Counted from the stretch's first letter, positions 29,444 to 38,674 are shown. The stretch: DNA of 64,000 nucleotides from Planctomycetota bacterium (GCA_035384565.1 DAOOIT010000001.1:62001-126000); one strand, 5' to 3'. Program-made: numbers and translations. Notes: generated by a model from the sequence alone, not told the origin.

Positions 29444-31033
29444 TCACACCTCGTTGGGCACGACGAAAGGCTTGCGATAGTCGCGCGTGAGCAGCTTGTT
29501 CGCCTCGTCGGCCCGCTCGCCGACGAACTTCTCTTCCTTCTGGTCGAACGTGAGCACGGGGCCGACGGTGTAGGTGAGCGAGTCGTCTATCTTGATGTCG
29601 CGGTACTTCATCCGCCACTCCATCTTCTCGAGGGCGGCCTGGGCGGCGGGGCTGGCGGCGAAGACCTTACGGCTCTCGGCGAACGGCACGGGCTTGCCGA
29701 GGCGGTAGGCGATGTTGCCCAGGTGGCACAGCACGCACGAGAGATGGCCCTGGAGCACATCGGCCACGAGGTCCTCGTGCTTGCGGCTGCGCATGGCGCG
29801 GAGGAAGTTCTCGAAGCTGTCGCCGCCGGCGCCCATGTTCACCTCGATGGGTGGCAGCGGCTCCTTCTTGCCGCCCTTGGGCGTGAAGCCGCCGGGGGTG
29901 ATCTCGCCCTGCTCGGTCACGAAGGCGTTGTCCACCACGGCGGTCCGGGGAATCCCCTTCTTCTCGTCGCCGTTGCCGGTGAGGTTGCAGGCCTCGTAGA
30001 TGAGCTGGTAGTCGCCATAGTCGAACACCGTGAGGTGCGCGTTAGGCGTCTCGCACGGGTCGTTCCAGCCGAAGCGGCCGCCCATGGTGAGCACCTTGAT
30101 CGGCTTGGTGAGGGCCTCGTCGGGCAGCGCCCAGCGAGCCAGGTCCATCTGGTGCACGCCCTGGTTGCCGATCTCGCCGTTCCCGAAGTCCCAGAACCAG
30201 TGCCAGTTGTAGTGCACGAAGGTGCGCGAGAAGGGCCGCTCGGGCGCGGGGCCGAGCCACAGGTTGTAGTCGAGATTCGGGGGCACGGGCTCGGGGTCCA
30301 CCTTCTTCACGGCGCCGCGGGGCTTGGAGGCCCAGCCGTACGAGATGAGCAGCTTGCCGAGCTTGCCCGAGCGGGCCAGGGCGGTGGCCTTGGCCCAGCC
30401 CGTGTTGCCGCGACTCTGCGAGCCGTGCTGCACGATGCGCTGGTACTTGCGCGCGGCCTCGACCAGCTTGCGGCCCTCGAAGACGTTGTGGCTCAGCGGC
30501 TTCTCGACGTAGACGTCCTTGCCCGCCTGCACCGCCCAGATGCTCATCAGCGAATGCCAATGGTTGGGCGTGGCGATCGAGAGGGCGTCCAGGTTCTTGT
30601 CCTCGAGCGCCTTGCGCACGTCCTGCACGCACGTGGGCAGCTTGGCGGGGTCAAGGAGCTTGCGCACCTCGTCGAGCTGCTTGGCGCGTTCGGCCTCGAG
30701 CTTCTTCTTCTCGTCGCCCGCGGCCTCCTTGGGCACCTCGACCTCCTTCATGCCTTTTTCCTTCATGATCTCTTTGATCAGAGGGGCCTCGAAGGAGCGC
30801 AGGTGGTTACCGAAGGTGTTCTTGTCCACGTCAATCAGATAGGTGACCACGGCATCCTTAGAGCCGCGGAAGGCGCCGATGTGCGAGCCGCCCCGCCCGT
30901 TGATGCCGGCCACGCCGACGTTGATCCGCTCGTTGGCCCCCAGCACGGGCCGCGCCCGGGTGCCAATGATCAACCCCGCGCCCGCGAAGGCCAGCGAGCC
31001 TTTCAGGAAAGCTCGACGCGACACGTTGCTCAT
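29444..31033 (-). CDS. Tat-exported Gfo/Idh/MocA oxidoreductase
   Basis: 529 residues from ATG 31033 (AAAGGAG 6 nt upstream). Twin-arginine signal SRRAFLKGS at residues 5-13. A Rossmann NAD(P) domain begins at NVGVAGINGRGG and the conserved EKP motif is VEKPLSHN. An insertion rich in Lys/Glu (EVPKEAAGDEKKKLEAERAK) separates the early strands. Such exported oxidoreductases are greatly expanded in planctomycetes; tightly bound cofactor and sugar-like substrates are expected but none is proven here. Divergent from the PQQ-propeller gene, each with a promoter in the 150-nt gap. Confidence 0.85.
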   Translation of the reverse strand: MSNVSRRAFLKGSLAFAGAGLIIGTRARPVLGANERINVGVAGINGRGGSHIGAFRGSKDAVVTYLIDVDKNTFGNHLRSFEAPLIKEIMKEKGMKEVEVPKEAAGDEKKKLEAERAKQLDEVRKLLDPAKLPTCVQDVRKALEDKNLDALSIATPNHWHSLMSIWAVQAGKDVYVEKPLSHNVFEGRKLVEAARKYQRIVQHGSQSRGNTGWAKATALARSGKLGKLLISYGWASKPRGAVKKVDPEPVPPNLDYNLWLGPAPERPFSRTFVHYNWHWFWDFGNGEIGNQGVHQMDLARWALPDEALTKPIKVLTMGGRFGWNDPCETPNAHLTVFDYGDYQLIYEACNLTGNGDEKKGIPRTAVVDNAFVTEQGEITPGGFTPKGGKKEPLPPIEVNMGAGGDSFENFLRAMRSRKHEDLVADVLQGHLSCVLCHLGNIAYRLGKPVPFAESRKVFAASPAAQAALEKMEWRMKYRDIKIDDSLTYTVGPVLTFDQKEEKFVGERADEANKLLTRDYRKPFVVPNEV

Positions 31034-31065
31034 GCTTGCTCCTTTCGCCATTCCGGTATGCCTCT

Positions 31066-31094
31066 TATATAGCCAATCGGCCCGAGGATTGCAA
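31066..31094 (-). promoter_or_regulatory. Promoter of the Tat-exported oxidoreductase gene
   Basis: Minus strand TTGCAA-N17-TATATA, about 30 nt before ATG 31033. Confidence 0.6.
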
Positions 31095-31112
31095 GGCCGG
31101 GTGGCAGCCAAG

Positions 31113-31141
31113 TTGAAATGCAGGCCGCCGCCCGGTACACT
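31113..31141 (+). promoter_or_regulatory. Promoter of the PQQ-propeller/recO/SBP operon
   Basis: TTGAAA-N17-TACACT; the predicted start site near 31148 leaves a leader of 35-45 nt. Confidence 0.6.
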
Positions 31142-31182
31142 GCCTGCGTCCTTGAGGCTGCGACCGAAATCCATAGGAGGAG

Positions 31183-32445
31183 ATGCCGCTCGTGACCTCC
31201 ACGCGGATCATGTTCGGCGCCCTGGCGGCGCTCGTTCTCGCGTCACCCACTCGGGCCGCCGCGCCCAGGCCAGACGAGTGGACCCGCTTCCGCGGCCCCA
31301 ACGGCACTGGCATCAGCCCTGCCACGGGCATCCCCGTCAAGTGGGCCGACACGGACTACAAGTGGAAAATCACCCTGCCGGGCACCGGCCACTCGTCGCC
31401 GGTGCTCTGGGGCGACAAGCTGTTCATCACCTGCGGCGACAAAGAGACCGCCCAGCGCATCATCCTGTGCCTCAAGGCCGGCGACGGCTCGACCCTGTGG
31501 GAGAAGCGCTACGAGTCGGCTGCCACAGTCGTCAACAAGGATAACAGCTTCGCCTCCTCCACGCCCGCGGTGGACGCCGACCACGTCTACGTCACCTGGA
31601 CGACGCGCGAGGAGATCAACCTCCTGGCCCTCGACCACTCGGGCAAGGAGGTCTGGCGCCGCAACTTCGGCGAGTTCATCAGCGAGCACGGCAGCGGCGT
31701 TTCCCCCGTCGTCGTCGGCGAGCTCGTCATCCTGCCCAACGACCAGGAGGGCAACAGCAGCCTCATCGCCGTAGACCGCAAGACGGGCGCCGACCGCTGG
31801 ACCGTGCTCCGCACGACCACCAAGGCCGCCTACGGCACCCCTTGCCTCTACCAGCCCGAGGGCGGGCCGCCCGAGCTCATCTTCATGTGCCAGAGCCACG
31901 GCGTCACCAGCGTGGACCCCGCCACGGGCAAGGTCAACTGGGAACTCAAGGATGCCTTCCCCCTTCGCGTAGTCACCTCGACCGTTCTGGCCGACGGCCT
32001 CGTGGTCGGCAGTTGCGGCGTCGGCGGCATCGCGCGGCGGTTCGTCGCCGTCCGGCCCGGCTCGACGAAGGACGGCACGCCGCCCAAGCTCGTGTGGGAG
32101 GAGAAGAAGGGCATCCCCTACGTGCCCACCCCCATCGCCAAGGACGGCAAGCTGTTCCTGTGGACCGACAACGGCGTAGTGCGGTGCCTGCGTGCCGCCA
32201 CCGGCGAGATGCTTGGCGAGACGCGGTTGCAGGACCTCTTCTACGGCTCGCCGGTTTGGGTCGAGGGGCGGCTGTACTGCATTTCGCGCAAGGGCGTGGT
32301 CCACATCGTCAGTGCCGACGAGAAGCTCGAGCCACTGGCCGCCAACCCTCTGGGCGAGGGCAGCCACGCCACCCCCGCCATCGCCGGCGGCGTGCTCTAC
32401 CTGCGCACGTTCAGCCATCTGTTCGCCATTGAGGGGAAGAAGTAA
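31183..32445 (+). CDS. Secreted PQQ-like beta-propeller protein
   Basis: 420 residues. Signal peptide ends SPTRAA, then the common opening WTRFRGPNGTGIS of planctomycete outer-membrane-type propellers. Repeats include ILCLKAGDGSTLWEKRY, LLALDHSGKEVWRRNF and LIAVDRKTGADRWTV, enough for one full eight-bladed propeller. Function unknown; PQQ binding is not shown by sequence. ATG 31183 lies only 2 nt after AGGAGG, so GTG 31192 (3 codons later) may be the real start. recO begins 1 nt after the stop, giving an operon. Confidence 0.82.
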   Translation: MPLVTSTRIMFGALAALVLASPTRAAAPRPDEWTRFRGPNGTGISPATGIPVKWADTDYKWKITLPGTGHSSPVLWGDKLFITCGDKETAQRIILCLKAGDGSTLWEKRYESAATVVNKDNSFASSTPAVDADHVYVTWTTREEINLLALDHSGKEVWRRNFGEFISEHGSGVSPVVVGELVILPNDQEGNSSLIAVDRKTGADRWTVLRTTTKAAYGTPCLYQPEGGPPELIFMCQSHGVTSVDPATGKVNWELKDAFPLRVVTSTVLADGLVVGSCGVGGIARRFVAVRPGSTKDGTPPKLVWEEKKGIPYVPTPIAKDGKLFLWTDNGVVRCLRAATGEMLGETRLQDLFYGSPVWVEGRLYCISRKGVVHIVSADEKLEPLAANPLGEGSHATPAIAGGVLYLRTFSHLFAIEGKK

Positions 32446-32446
32446 C

Positions 32447-33187
32447 GTGCCCCTCTGCAAGGCCGAGGCGATTGCGATTCGCCTCCAGGACTTCAGCGAG
32501 ACGAGCCAGATCGCGTGGTTCTACACCCGCGAGTTCGGGCGCATTTCGGCCCTGGCCAAAGGCTCGAAACGCGAGCGCAACAACTTCGAGGGCCGCCTCG
32601 ACCTGCTGTGCCACAACGAGATCGTCTTCGCCCGCAAGAGCCGCACCACGCTGCACATCCTCACCGAATGCAAACTGCTCGACCGCTTCATGGGCCTGCG
32701 AGCGGGGGTTGACCGCCTCTACGCGGCGCTGTATGCTGCCGAGCTGGTGCGCGAGATGACGCCGCCCGAGGAGAGCCAGCCGCCCCTTTTCGACCTGCTG
32801 CTGGACACGCTGCGGGCGCTGAGCGGCGGCGAGCTCGTGGACGCCGTGTTGCTGCGCTTCGAGGTGCATCTGCTCGCGCTCGCGGGCTACGCGCCGATGC
32901 TGCGCGCCTGCGTGGCGTGCCAGGCGACCGACTTGCCGAGGGGTTCGGCAGCCTACAGCTCTGCCCTCGGCGGCGTGCTGTGCCGGGCCTGCAAGGCGCG
33001 CGACCCGAAGAGCGTGGGCGTGCCCCGAAGCGCGCTCGACACCCTCGAGCGCCTGGCCGGCGGCGAGGCCACGGCCGCGGCGGCCGCCCAGCTCTCGCAG
33101 GGGATTCTCGTCGTGCTGCGCAAGTTGATGAAGGCCACGATCACCCACCACCTGGGCGAGGAACCGAGGTTGATGCGATATGTGTGA
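32447..33187 (+). CDS. recO: DNA repair protein RecO
   Basis: 246 residues from GTG 32447, the normal RecO length. RecO helps load RecA onto SSB-coated gaps in the RecFOR pathway. The N-terminal OB fold starts CKAEAIAIRLQDFSETSQIAWFYT and continues with GRISALAKGSKR. The helical C-terminal part carries a four-Cys zinc site (CVACQ and CRACK). The frame could be extended upstream, but only by overlapping the propeller gene, and GTG 1 nt after that stop is the natural coupled start. It overlaps the next gene by 8 nt. Confidence 0.9.
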   Translation: MPLCKAEAIAIRLQDFSETSQIAWFYTREFGRISALAKGSKRERNNFEGRLDLLCHNEIVFARKSRTTLHILTECKLLDRFMGLRAGVDRLYAALYAAELVREMTPPEESQPPLFDLLLDTLRALSGGELVDAVLLRFEVHLLALAGYAPMLRACVACQATDLPRGSAAYSSALGGVLCRACKARDPKSVGVPRSALDTLERLAGGEATAAAAAQLSQGILVVLRKLMKATITHHLGEEPRLMRYV

Positions 33188-34523
33188 GAGCTCCAAAGTC
33201 GCTGGGCGGAGACGCCCCGCCTACAGGCTGCCCGTGCTGGCCGCATGCGCGGTGCTTCTCGCCGGCTGCGGCGCCGAGAAGAGCGCCGGGCCAGTGAAGA
33301 TCACCTACTGGGAGAAGTGGACGAAGTTCGAGGGCCAGGCCTGCGCCGACATGGTGGCCGCCTTCAACCGCAAGTATCAGGGACGCATCGAGGTCGAGCG
33401 CATCACCATCAGCCAGATCGAGCGCAAACTGCTCGTGGCCATCGCCGGCGGCACACCGCCCGATGTGGCGGGCTCCTACGCCTTCTGCGTGGCGCCCTAT
33501 GCCGACCGCAACGCTCTCGAGCCGCTCAGCGACCGCCTCCAGGCCGCCGGCATGTCGCGCGACGATTACGTGCCCGTCTACTGGGACCTCTGCGAGCACC
33601 GCGGCCGCATGTGGGCGCTGCCCACCACCCCCGCCACCGTGGCGCTGCACTGGAACAAGCGCCTCTTCCGCGACGCCGGCCTCGACCCCGAGAAGCCCCC
33701 GAAGACCATCGCCGAGTTGGACGCGTTGGCCGAGAAACTCACGAAGCGCGACGCCGACGGCAATCTCACCCAGGTGGGCTTCCTGCCTCAGGAGCCCGGG
33801 TGGTGGAACTGGTCCTGGCCCTTCTGGTTCGGCGGCAAGCTGTGGAACGGCCGCGACACGATCACCGCCAACGACCCCGCGAACGTGAAGGCGTTCGAGT
33901 GGATCCAGAGCTACTCGAAGAAGTACGGCGTGGACGACATCCGCCGCTTCGCCAGCGGCTTCGGCAACTTCTCGTCGCCCCAGAACGCCTTCCTCTCGGG
34001 CAAGGTGGCGATGGAGATTCAGGGCGTGTGGATGCACAACTTTATCGACATGTACGCCCCGGGGATGGAATGGGGCGCCGCCGCCTTCCCCAGCGCGGTC
34101 GAGGGCCTCGACAACGTGAGCACGGCCGATGCCGACGTCATCGTTATCCCCAAAGGCTCGCGCCACCCCGAAGAGGCCTGGGAGTTCATCAAGTTCGTCA
34201 ACTCCCAGGAGGGCATGGAGATCCTGTGCATGGGCCAGCGCAAGTTCTCGCCGCTCAAGAGGGTCAGCCCCGAGTTCTGGCAGAAGCACCCGCATCCCTA
34301 TATCAAACTCTTCCGCGACCTGGCCGAGAGCCCCAATGTCGTCTCGCTCGGCAAGACCGGCGTCTGGCGCGAATACCACCGCGAGCTGAACAACGCGTTC
34401 GACAAGGTGCGCTTCCTCAGCGCCGAGCCGAAGGATGCCCTTGCCGAAGTGCGCGAACGCATCCAGAAGAGCCTCGACCGCGAACGCCGCCGTCTCCTGG
34501 CACGCGGAGTGATCCAGGAGTAA
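33180..34523 (+). CDS. Extracellular solute-binding lipoprotein, sugar ABC type
   Basis: 447 residues. Lipoprotein signal with lipobox LAGC, then a family 1 solute-binding fold: KITYWEKWTKFEGQ, RKLLVAIAGGTPPDV, the WNKRLFRDAGLDPEKPPKT helix and FLSGKVAMEIQGVW. It should capture a sugar or oligosaccharide for an ABC importer. No permease or ATPase gene lies in the window, so it is an orphan or relies on a distant transporter. Its ATG is inside the recO reading frame (8-nt ATGTGTGA overlap), so translation is coupled to a DNA-repair gene, an odd pairing. Confidence 0.88.
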   Translation: MCESSKVAGRRRPAYRLPVLAACAVLLAGCGAEKSAGPVKITYWEKWTKFEGQACADMVAAFNRKYQGRIEVERITISQIERKLLVAIAGGTPPDVAGSYAFCVAPYADRNALEPLSDRLQAAGMSRDDYVPVYWDLCEHRGRMWALPTTPATVALHWNKRLFRDAGLDPEKPPKTIAELDALAEKLTKRDADGNLTQVGFLPQEPGWWNWSWPFWFGGKLWNGRDTITANDPANVKAFEWIQSYSKKYGVDDIRRFASGFGNFSSPQNAFLSGKVAMEIQGVWMHNFIDMYAPGMEWGAAAFPSAVEGLDNVSTADADVIVIPKGSRHPEEAWEFIKFVNSQEGMEILCMGQRKFSPLKRVSPEFWQKHPHPYIKLFRDLAESPNVVSLGKTGVWREYHRELNNAFDKVRFLSAEPKDALAEVRERIQKSLDRERRRLLARGVIQE

Positions 34524-34529
34524 GCGAAG

Positions 34530-34697
34530 GGGGGAGGAAGCCCTTTCTGCCAGAAAGGGCTTCCTCCCCCAATCCGCCCTCCTTCCCAAAGACTCTCGAG
34601 TTGGGCTTCAGATTTCGGCTGCCGAAATCCGAAGCCTAGTCTGAGAGTTCTTGGAGGGGGGCTTGGGGGCACCTTGTTGCAAGAAGGTGCCCCCCAA
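34530..34697. repeat. Three-hairpin inverted-repeat array between convergent genes
   Basis: Hairpin 1 (34530-34570) has a perfect 19-bp stem, GGGGGAGGAAGCCCTTTCT and its complement, around GCC. Hairpin 2 (about 34587-34653) is a long imperfect stem with core GATTTCGG/CCGAAATC and outer ACTCTC/GAGAGT. Hairpin 3 (34663-34697) pairs TTGGGGGCACCTT with AAGGTGCCCCCCAA. It fills the gap between the solute-binding protein gene and a convergent gene. Probably a dispersed intergenic repeat that also serves as a bidirectional terminator. Confidence 0.65.
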
Positions 34698-34702
34698 ATT
34701 GC

Positions 34703-35473
34703 TCACTTGGTCTCGGGCGTGAGGAGTTTGAGTTTGATGTCTTTGAATTCGACGACCATGGGGCCGCCGGAGTGGATTTGGAGGGCGAAAATGCCGCTGA
34801 GGGCGCCCTTCCTCTCGTCGCGGCCTTTCACCACATCAACCGGGTTGAGCTGGTTGTCCACCAGGTCAATCGTCTGCACGCCGTTGAGGAAGTGCTGGAT
34901 ATGGTTGCCGCGGCACACGATGCGGTAGTGATTCCAGTCCTTCGCCTTGTAGTCTTTCGTCAGCTCCATCTTGTCGCCGAGCGAGGCCACGACTTCTTTC
35001 TTGCCATCCTCGTGGATGACCATCTTCTCGCCGACGTTCACGAGCCAGCCGCGGCCGCCCTCGTGGTAGAGGAAGCCGACCTTGCCCTTGGCGTTCTCCA
35101 CCTCGGCCTGGTAGCCGGTGACGACCCAGTTGCCACGGTCCTGGCTGCGGTACTGGATGCCCGAGTTGCCGTTCTGGATGCGGAACGACACCTTCATCTC
35201 GAAGTCCCTCAGGATGCCGTCTTTCACCGCGTCGTTGCCGCGCCAGATGCAGAAGGTGTTGCGTTTGCACGGCTTCTCGGGCGTGGATTCGCCGCGGATG
35301 CAGCCGTCCCTGGCCGACCAGAAGGTCGGGTCGCCGTCCCAGCCCGTCAAGTCTTTGCCGTTGAAGATGGGCACGAAGCCCTCGTCGTCGGGCGCGTCGC
35401 CGGCCGCGGCCACCAGGCCGAAGCCGAGAACGAAAGCCAATATCGCCATCCAACACAGCTTCTCGCGCATCAT
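34703..35473 (-). CDS. Secreted DUF1080 (3-keto-glycoside hydrolase-like) protein
   Basis: 256 residues from ATG 35473 (GGAG upstream); signal peptide ends LVAAAG. Single DUF1080 domain, a concanavalin-like sandwich, with the typical opening GFVPIFNGKDLTGWDGD and later SFRIQNGNSGIQYRS and NHYRIVCRGNHIQHFLNG. Some relatives hydrolyse 3-keto-disaccharides made by Gfo/Idh/MocA oxidoreductases; two such oxidoreductases are nearby, which suggests but does not prove a shared pathway. Tandem paralog of the next gene, 70 nt away, probably one transcript. Confidence 0.85.
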   Translation of the reverse strand: MMREKLCWMAILAFVLGFGLVAAAGDAPDDEGFVPIFNGKDLTGWDGDPTFWSARDGCIRGESTPEKPCKRNTFCIWRGNDAVKDGILRDFEMKVSFRIQNGNSGIQYRSQDRGNWVVTGYQAEVENAKGKVGFLYHEGGRGWLVNVGEKMVIHEDGKKEVVASLGDKMELTKDYKAKDWNHYRIVCRGNHIQHFLNGVQTIDLVDNQLNPVDVVKGRDERKGALSGIFALQIHSGGPMVVEFKDIKLKLLTPETK

Positions 35474-35542
35474 AGGGTCTCCGGGAATGGGGAAGCGTCC
35501 AAAGTGGGAGGTCTTCACGGCTGGCTGCCTCCTGCCGCCTGG

Positions 35543-36280
35543 TCACTTCTCTTCCTTCTTCAGGACCTTGAGCTTGATGTCCTTGAACTCGACCCACATG
35601 GGCGGGCCGGCGTGAATCTGGAGGGCGAGGATGCCCTTGAGGCGGCCCTTCGTGAGGTCGGGCTTCTCGGCCTTCGGGTCGTCGAGCTGGTTGTCCACCA
35701 GGTCAATGGTCTGGATGCCGTTGAGGAAGTGCTGGATGTGGTTCCCCTGGGCCACGATGCGGTATGTGTTCCAATCCTGCGGCTTATAGCTCTTGTAGTG
35801 GTCTTTGGCCTCGGGGATCTGGCCGACGACCTCCTTCTTGCCGTCCTCGGCGATGACGACTTTCTGGCCGACGTTGACGAGGCCGCCGCGGCCGCGTTCG
35901 CCATAGAGGAAGCCGACGGCCGGGCTGTTGCACACCTCGGCCTGGTAGCCGCTCACGACCCAGTTGCCGCAGTCCACGCTGCGGTGCTGGATGCCCGAGT
36001 TGCCGCTGTGGATGCGGAAGGTGATCTTCAGCTCATAGTCCTCCAGCACGCCGCCCCTCCAGATGCAGAAGGTGTTGCCCTTGGCCGGCTTCTCCTGGGT
36101 CGTCTCGCCGTGGATGGCACCTTCCTTCACCGACCAGAGGTCAGGATTGCCGTCCCAGCCCATGAGGTCCTTGCCGTTGAAGATGGGTACGAAGCCCTCG
36201 TCGTCGGTCGCATCGCCTGCGGCGAGGGGCAGGACCAGGCCCGCCACGAACGCCAGCGCCAATGCTGCTTGCCACCTCAT
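35543..36280 (-). CDS. Secreted DUF1080 protein, tandem paralog
   Basis: 245 residues. Signal peptide ends LPLAAG. The same DUF1080 landmarks appear as in its neighbour: GFVPIFNGKDLMGWDGN, TFRIHSGNSGIQHRS and YRIVAQGNHIQHFLNGIQTIDLVDNQL. The two genes differ throughout, so the duplication is not recent. First gene of the pair behind the promoter at 36323-36351; ATG 36280 has AGGAG 7 nt upstream. Confidence 0.85.
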   Translation of the reverse strand: MRWQAALALAFVAGLVLPLAAGDATDDEGFVPIFNGKDLMGWDGNPDLWSVKEGAIHGETTQEKPAKGNTFCIWRGGVLEDYELKITFRIHSGNSGIQHRSVDCGNWVVSGYQAEVCNSPAVGFLYGERGRGGLVNVGQKVVIAEDGKKEVVGQIPEAKDHYKSYKPQDWNTYRIVAQGNHIQHFLNGIQTIDLVDNQLDDPKAEKPDLTKGRLKGILALQIHAGPPMWVEFKDIKLKVLKKEEK

Positions 36281-36322
36281 GCTGCGTCTCCTGAAAAGGG
36301 TGAGCCGATGGGCAACGGCCCT

Positions 36323-36351
36323 ATCATACGCAGGGCTGCGCCTGCATTCAA
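36323..36351 (-). promoter_or_regulatory. Promoter of the DUF1080 gene pair
   Basis: Minus strand TTGAAT-N17-TATGAT, overlapping the last codons of the glycosyltransferase gene upstream. Confidence 0.6.
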
Positions 36352-37439
36352 GTGGCGCAGGTTTCGCGATAGACTCTGAGCGTCTCGGCTGCGGTGCGGC
36401 TCCAGGGGAAGAGCCTGGCGCGCGCGAGGCCCTTGGTTCGCAGGCTGTCGTGGAGCGCCCCGTCGTCGAGCAGACGCAGCGTGGCGTTGGCGATGGCCTC
36501 GACGTCGAGGGGGTCCACCAGCAGGGCCGCGTCGCCGGCCACCTCGGGCAGACTCGAGCAGTTCGAGGTTACGGTGGGCGTGCCGCAGGCCATGGCCTCG
36601 AGCACGGGGATGCCGAAGCCCTCGTAGAGCGAGGGGAAGAGCACGGCCCGCGCCGCCGAGTAGAGGGCGGGCAGGTCGCCATCCGCCACGTGGCCGATGC
36701 GGCGCACCTTGTCCTGAAGCCCCAGTTCCTCGATGGGCGCCAGCTCGCTCTCCCAGCCATAGCCGGGGCGGCCAACGAGCGCGAGCAGCACGTCGCACCG
36801 CCGGGCCACCTGGCCGAAGGCCTGGATGACGCGGCCGGTGTTCTTGCGGCGCGCGATGGCGCCCAGGCAGAGCAAGAAGGGCCTGTCGAGCCCGTGGGCG
36901 CGACACACGGCCGCCTGTGCCTCGGCGGGCTGGGGTGCGAAGTCGTCGGACACGCCAAGCGGCACGACGGTGATCTTGCCCGCCGCGACGCCCAGGTGCC
37001 TCACGATGTCGCTGCGCGTGCTCTCGGAGATGGCGATGATACGGTCGGCCCGCTCGACGACGTGCTGGTAGCGGCGGATCTTCATTCGGCGAAAGCGCTC
37101 GTCCGCATAGGCGTCGCTCACGAGCGCCGCCACGTCGTGGCAGGTGACGACCTTGCGGGCCGACGTCCAGCGCGGCAGCCGCGTGTCGGGGCCGTGGAAG
37201 ACGTCGAGGCGGCGCATGAAGAGGGGGTTGAACGGCTCGTGAATGATCTTCGTGCGGAAGTTGGGCTTCTCGATGCGCGGGAAGTTATGGCGATAGCGGA
37301 GCCTGGAGAGGCGGTAGCAGATGGCGTACTGGTTCTCGGCGTCGAGGTCGGCCAGGCCGCGCAGCAGCCAGCGGATGTAGTTGCCGATGCCCGTTGCGCG
37401 CGTCTCAGCGGCACCCGAAGCGTCAATGGCGATCCTCAT
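36348..37439 (-). CDS. Glycosyltransferase, GT4 family
   Basis: 363 residues, GT-B fold. The N-terminus (MRIAIDASG...GIGNYIRWLLRGL) and the C-terminal nucleotide-sugar site (SLYEGFGIPVLEAMACGTP, with the E-x7-E pair) are typical of GT4 retaining transferases related to WbaZ/mannosyltransferases. Cytoplasmic; adds a hexose to a lipid-linked or surface glycan. ATG overlaps the stop of the upstream glycosyltransferase gene by 4 nt, so the two are translationally coupled and likely build the same glycan. Confidence 0.88.
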   Translation of the reverse strand: MRIAIDASGAAETRATGIGNYIRWLLRGLADLDAENQYAICYRLSRLRYRHNFPRIEKPNFRTKIIHEPFNPLFMRRLDVFHGPDTRLPRWTSARKVVTCHDVAALVSDAYADERFRRMKIRRYQHVVERADRIIAISESTRSDIVRHLGVAAGKITVVPLGVSDDFAPQPAEAQAAVCRAHGLDRPFLLCLGAIARRKNTGRVIQAFGQVARRCDVLLALVGRPGYGWESELAPIEELGLQDKVRRIGHVADGDLPALYSAARAVLFPSLYEGFGIPVLEAMACGTPTVTSNCSSLPEVAGDAALLVDPLDVEAIANATLRLLDDGALHDSLRTKGLARARLFPWSRTAAETLRVYRETCAT

Positions 37440-38674
37440 TGCGGGACGGGTCCTTCTGTCGCAGTGCCGGTGAGCGCGAGGCGCTCGAAGCGGTCGAGGA
37501 AGCTCTCCAGGCTGAACTGCTCGCGCACGCGGCGGACTCCGGCGGTGCCCATCTCCCGGCGTCGGGCCTCATCATGATACAGGGACGCCACGGCTTCTGC
37601 AATCGCGCGCGGGTCGAAGGGGTTGACGTGCAGCCCGGTCTCGCCATGCACCACGCTCTCGAGCGGCCCACCGTGGTCGGAGGCGACGACCGGCGTGCCG
37701 GAGGCCATCGCCTCGAGCGGCACCAGGCCGAACGGCTCGTCCACGGGGACATAGACCAGCAGGCGCGCCTCGCGGTAAACGCGCCGCAGCTCCGCGTCGG
37801 GCACGAAGCCGAGGAACTCGACGCGGCCGGTAAGGCCCAGCTCGGCCACTCGCCGCTCAAGGAGCGGGCGCTCGGCCCCATCGCCGACGATCCTCAATCG
37901 CGCCTGGCCGAGCCGCTCTTCGCCCGCCAGGAGGCCGAACGCCTCGATCACATTGTGCACGTTCTTCTTTCGCGTGAGCGGCGACACGGCGCAAAAGCCG
38001 ACGCCGCGCTCGCAGGCCGGCTCGCGCTCGTCCGGCAGGGGAATGCCCAGGGCGCAGATCGCGGCCGCACGGCGGTACACGCGCTCGAAGGCGGCCTGTG
38101 AGAAGCGGCTGTTGACGAGCGCCTGGTCCACGGCCTGGAGGGCCGCCTGGTCCCAGGCGATGTCGCGCGCGCGCTTGCGCGCCCGGAGCGCGGCGCTGGC
38201 GCGCTCGCGCTCCACGTCGCGCCGCAGGTGCTCGTTATAACGCAGGTCCCCGCCGGCGGCGGCGAAACGGACCAGGTTCCTGTCCGTCTCCTCCCAATAG
38301 ATTCTGCGGTTGGGCTCCTGGCAGTACCATACTACGCGCGGGAACCGGCGGCTCGCGCGGCGGGCGCGAGCCACCCACAGGTTCGACGGCCAGTTGTGGC
38401 AGTTCAGCACGTCGCAGTCGGCCACACGGCGCGCGAGCGAACGGCCGAACGAGTGGAGCGTGAGGCGCTTCGACCTCAGAAAAGCCAGCGGCGCGCGGAG
38501 GATTTCGACCTGAAGGCCGCGCACCTGCTCTTCGGGCCACAGTTCGGGCCGGTAGCTCGCCGTGAGCACGATGACGCGGTGCCCCCGCCGCGCGAGGCTC
38601 TGGGCCAGCCAGACCACGACATTCTCTGCCCCGCCCCGCACCGCCAGGTTCGGGTGGACCAATGCGATCTTCAT
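37436..38674 (-). CDS. Glycosyltransferase, GT4 family
   Basis: 412 residues from ATG 38674; 15 codons upstream are open but lack a ribosome site. Begins KIALVHPNLAVRGGAENVV, the usual GT4 donor-domain start, and has the C-terminal EPFGLVPLEAMASGTPVVASD motif with E-x7-E. RLRIVGDGAERPLLERR marks the start of the second Rossmann domain. First gene of the two-gene transferase operon, driven from 38729-38756. The acceptor and sugar are unknown; exopolysaccharide or O-antigen-like glycan is likely. Confidence 0.88.
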   Translation of the reverse strand: MKIALVHPNLAVRGGAENVVVWLAQSLARRGHRVIVLTASYRPELWPEEQVRGLQVEILRAPLAFLRSKRLTLHSFGRSLARRVADCDVLNCHNWPSNLWVARARRASRRFPRVVWYCQEPNRRIYWEETDRNLVRFAAAGGDLRYNEHLRRDVERERASAALRARKRARDIAWDQAALQAVDQALVNSRFSQAAFERVYRRAAAICALGIPLPDEREPACERGVGFCAVSPLTRKKNVHNVIEAFGLLAGEERLGQARLRIVGDGAERPLLERRVAELGLTGRVEFLGFVPDAELRRVYREARLLVYVPVDEPFGLVPLEAMASGTPVVASDHGGPLESVVHGETGLHVNPFDPRAIAEAVASLYHDEARRREMGTAGVRRVREQFSLESFLDRFERLALTGTATEGPVPQ

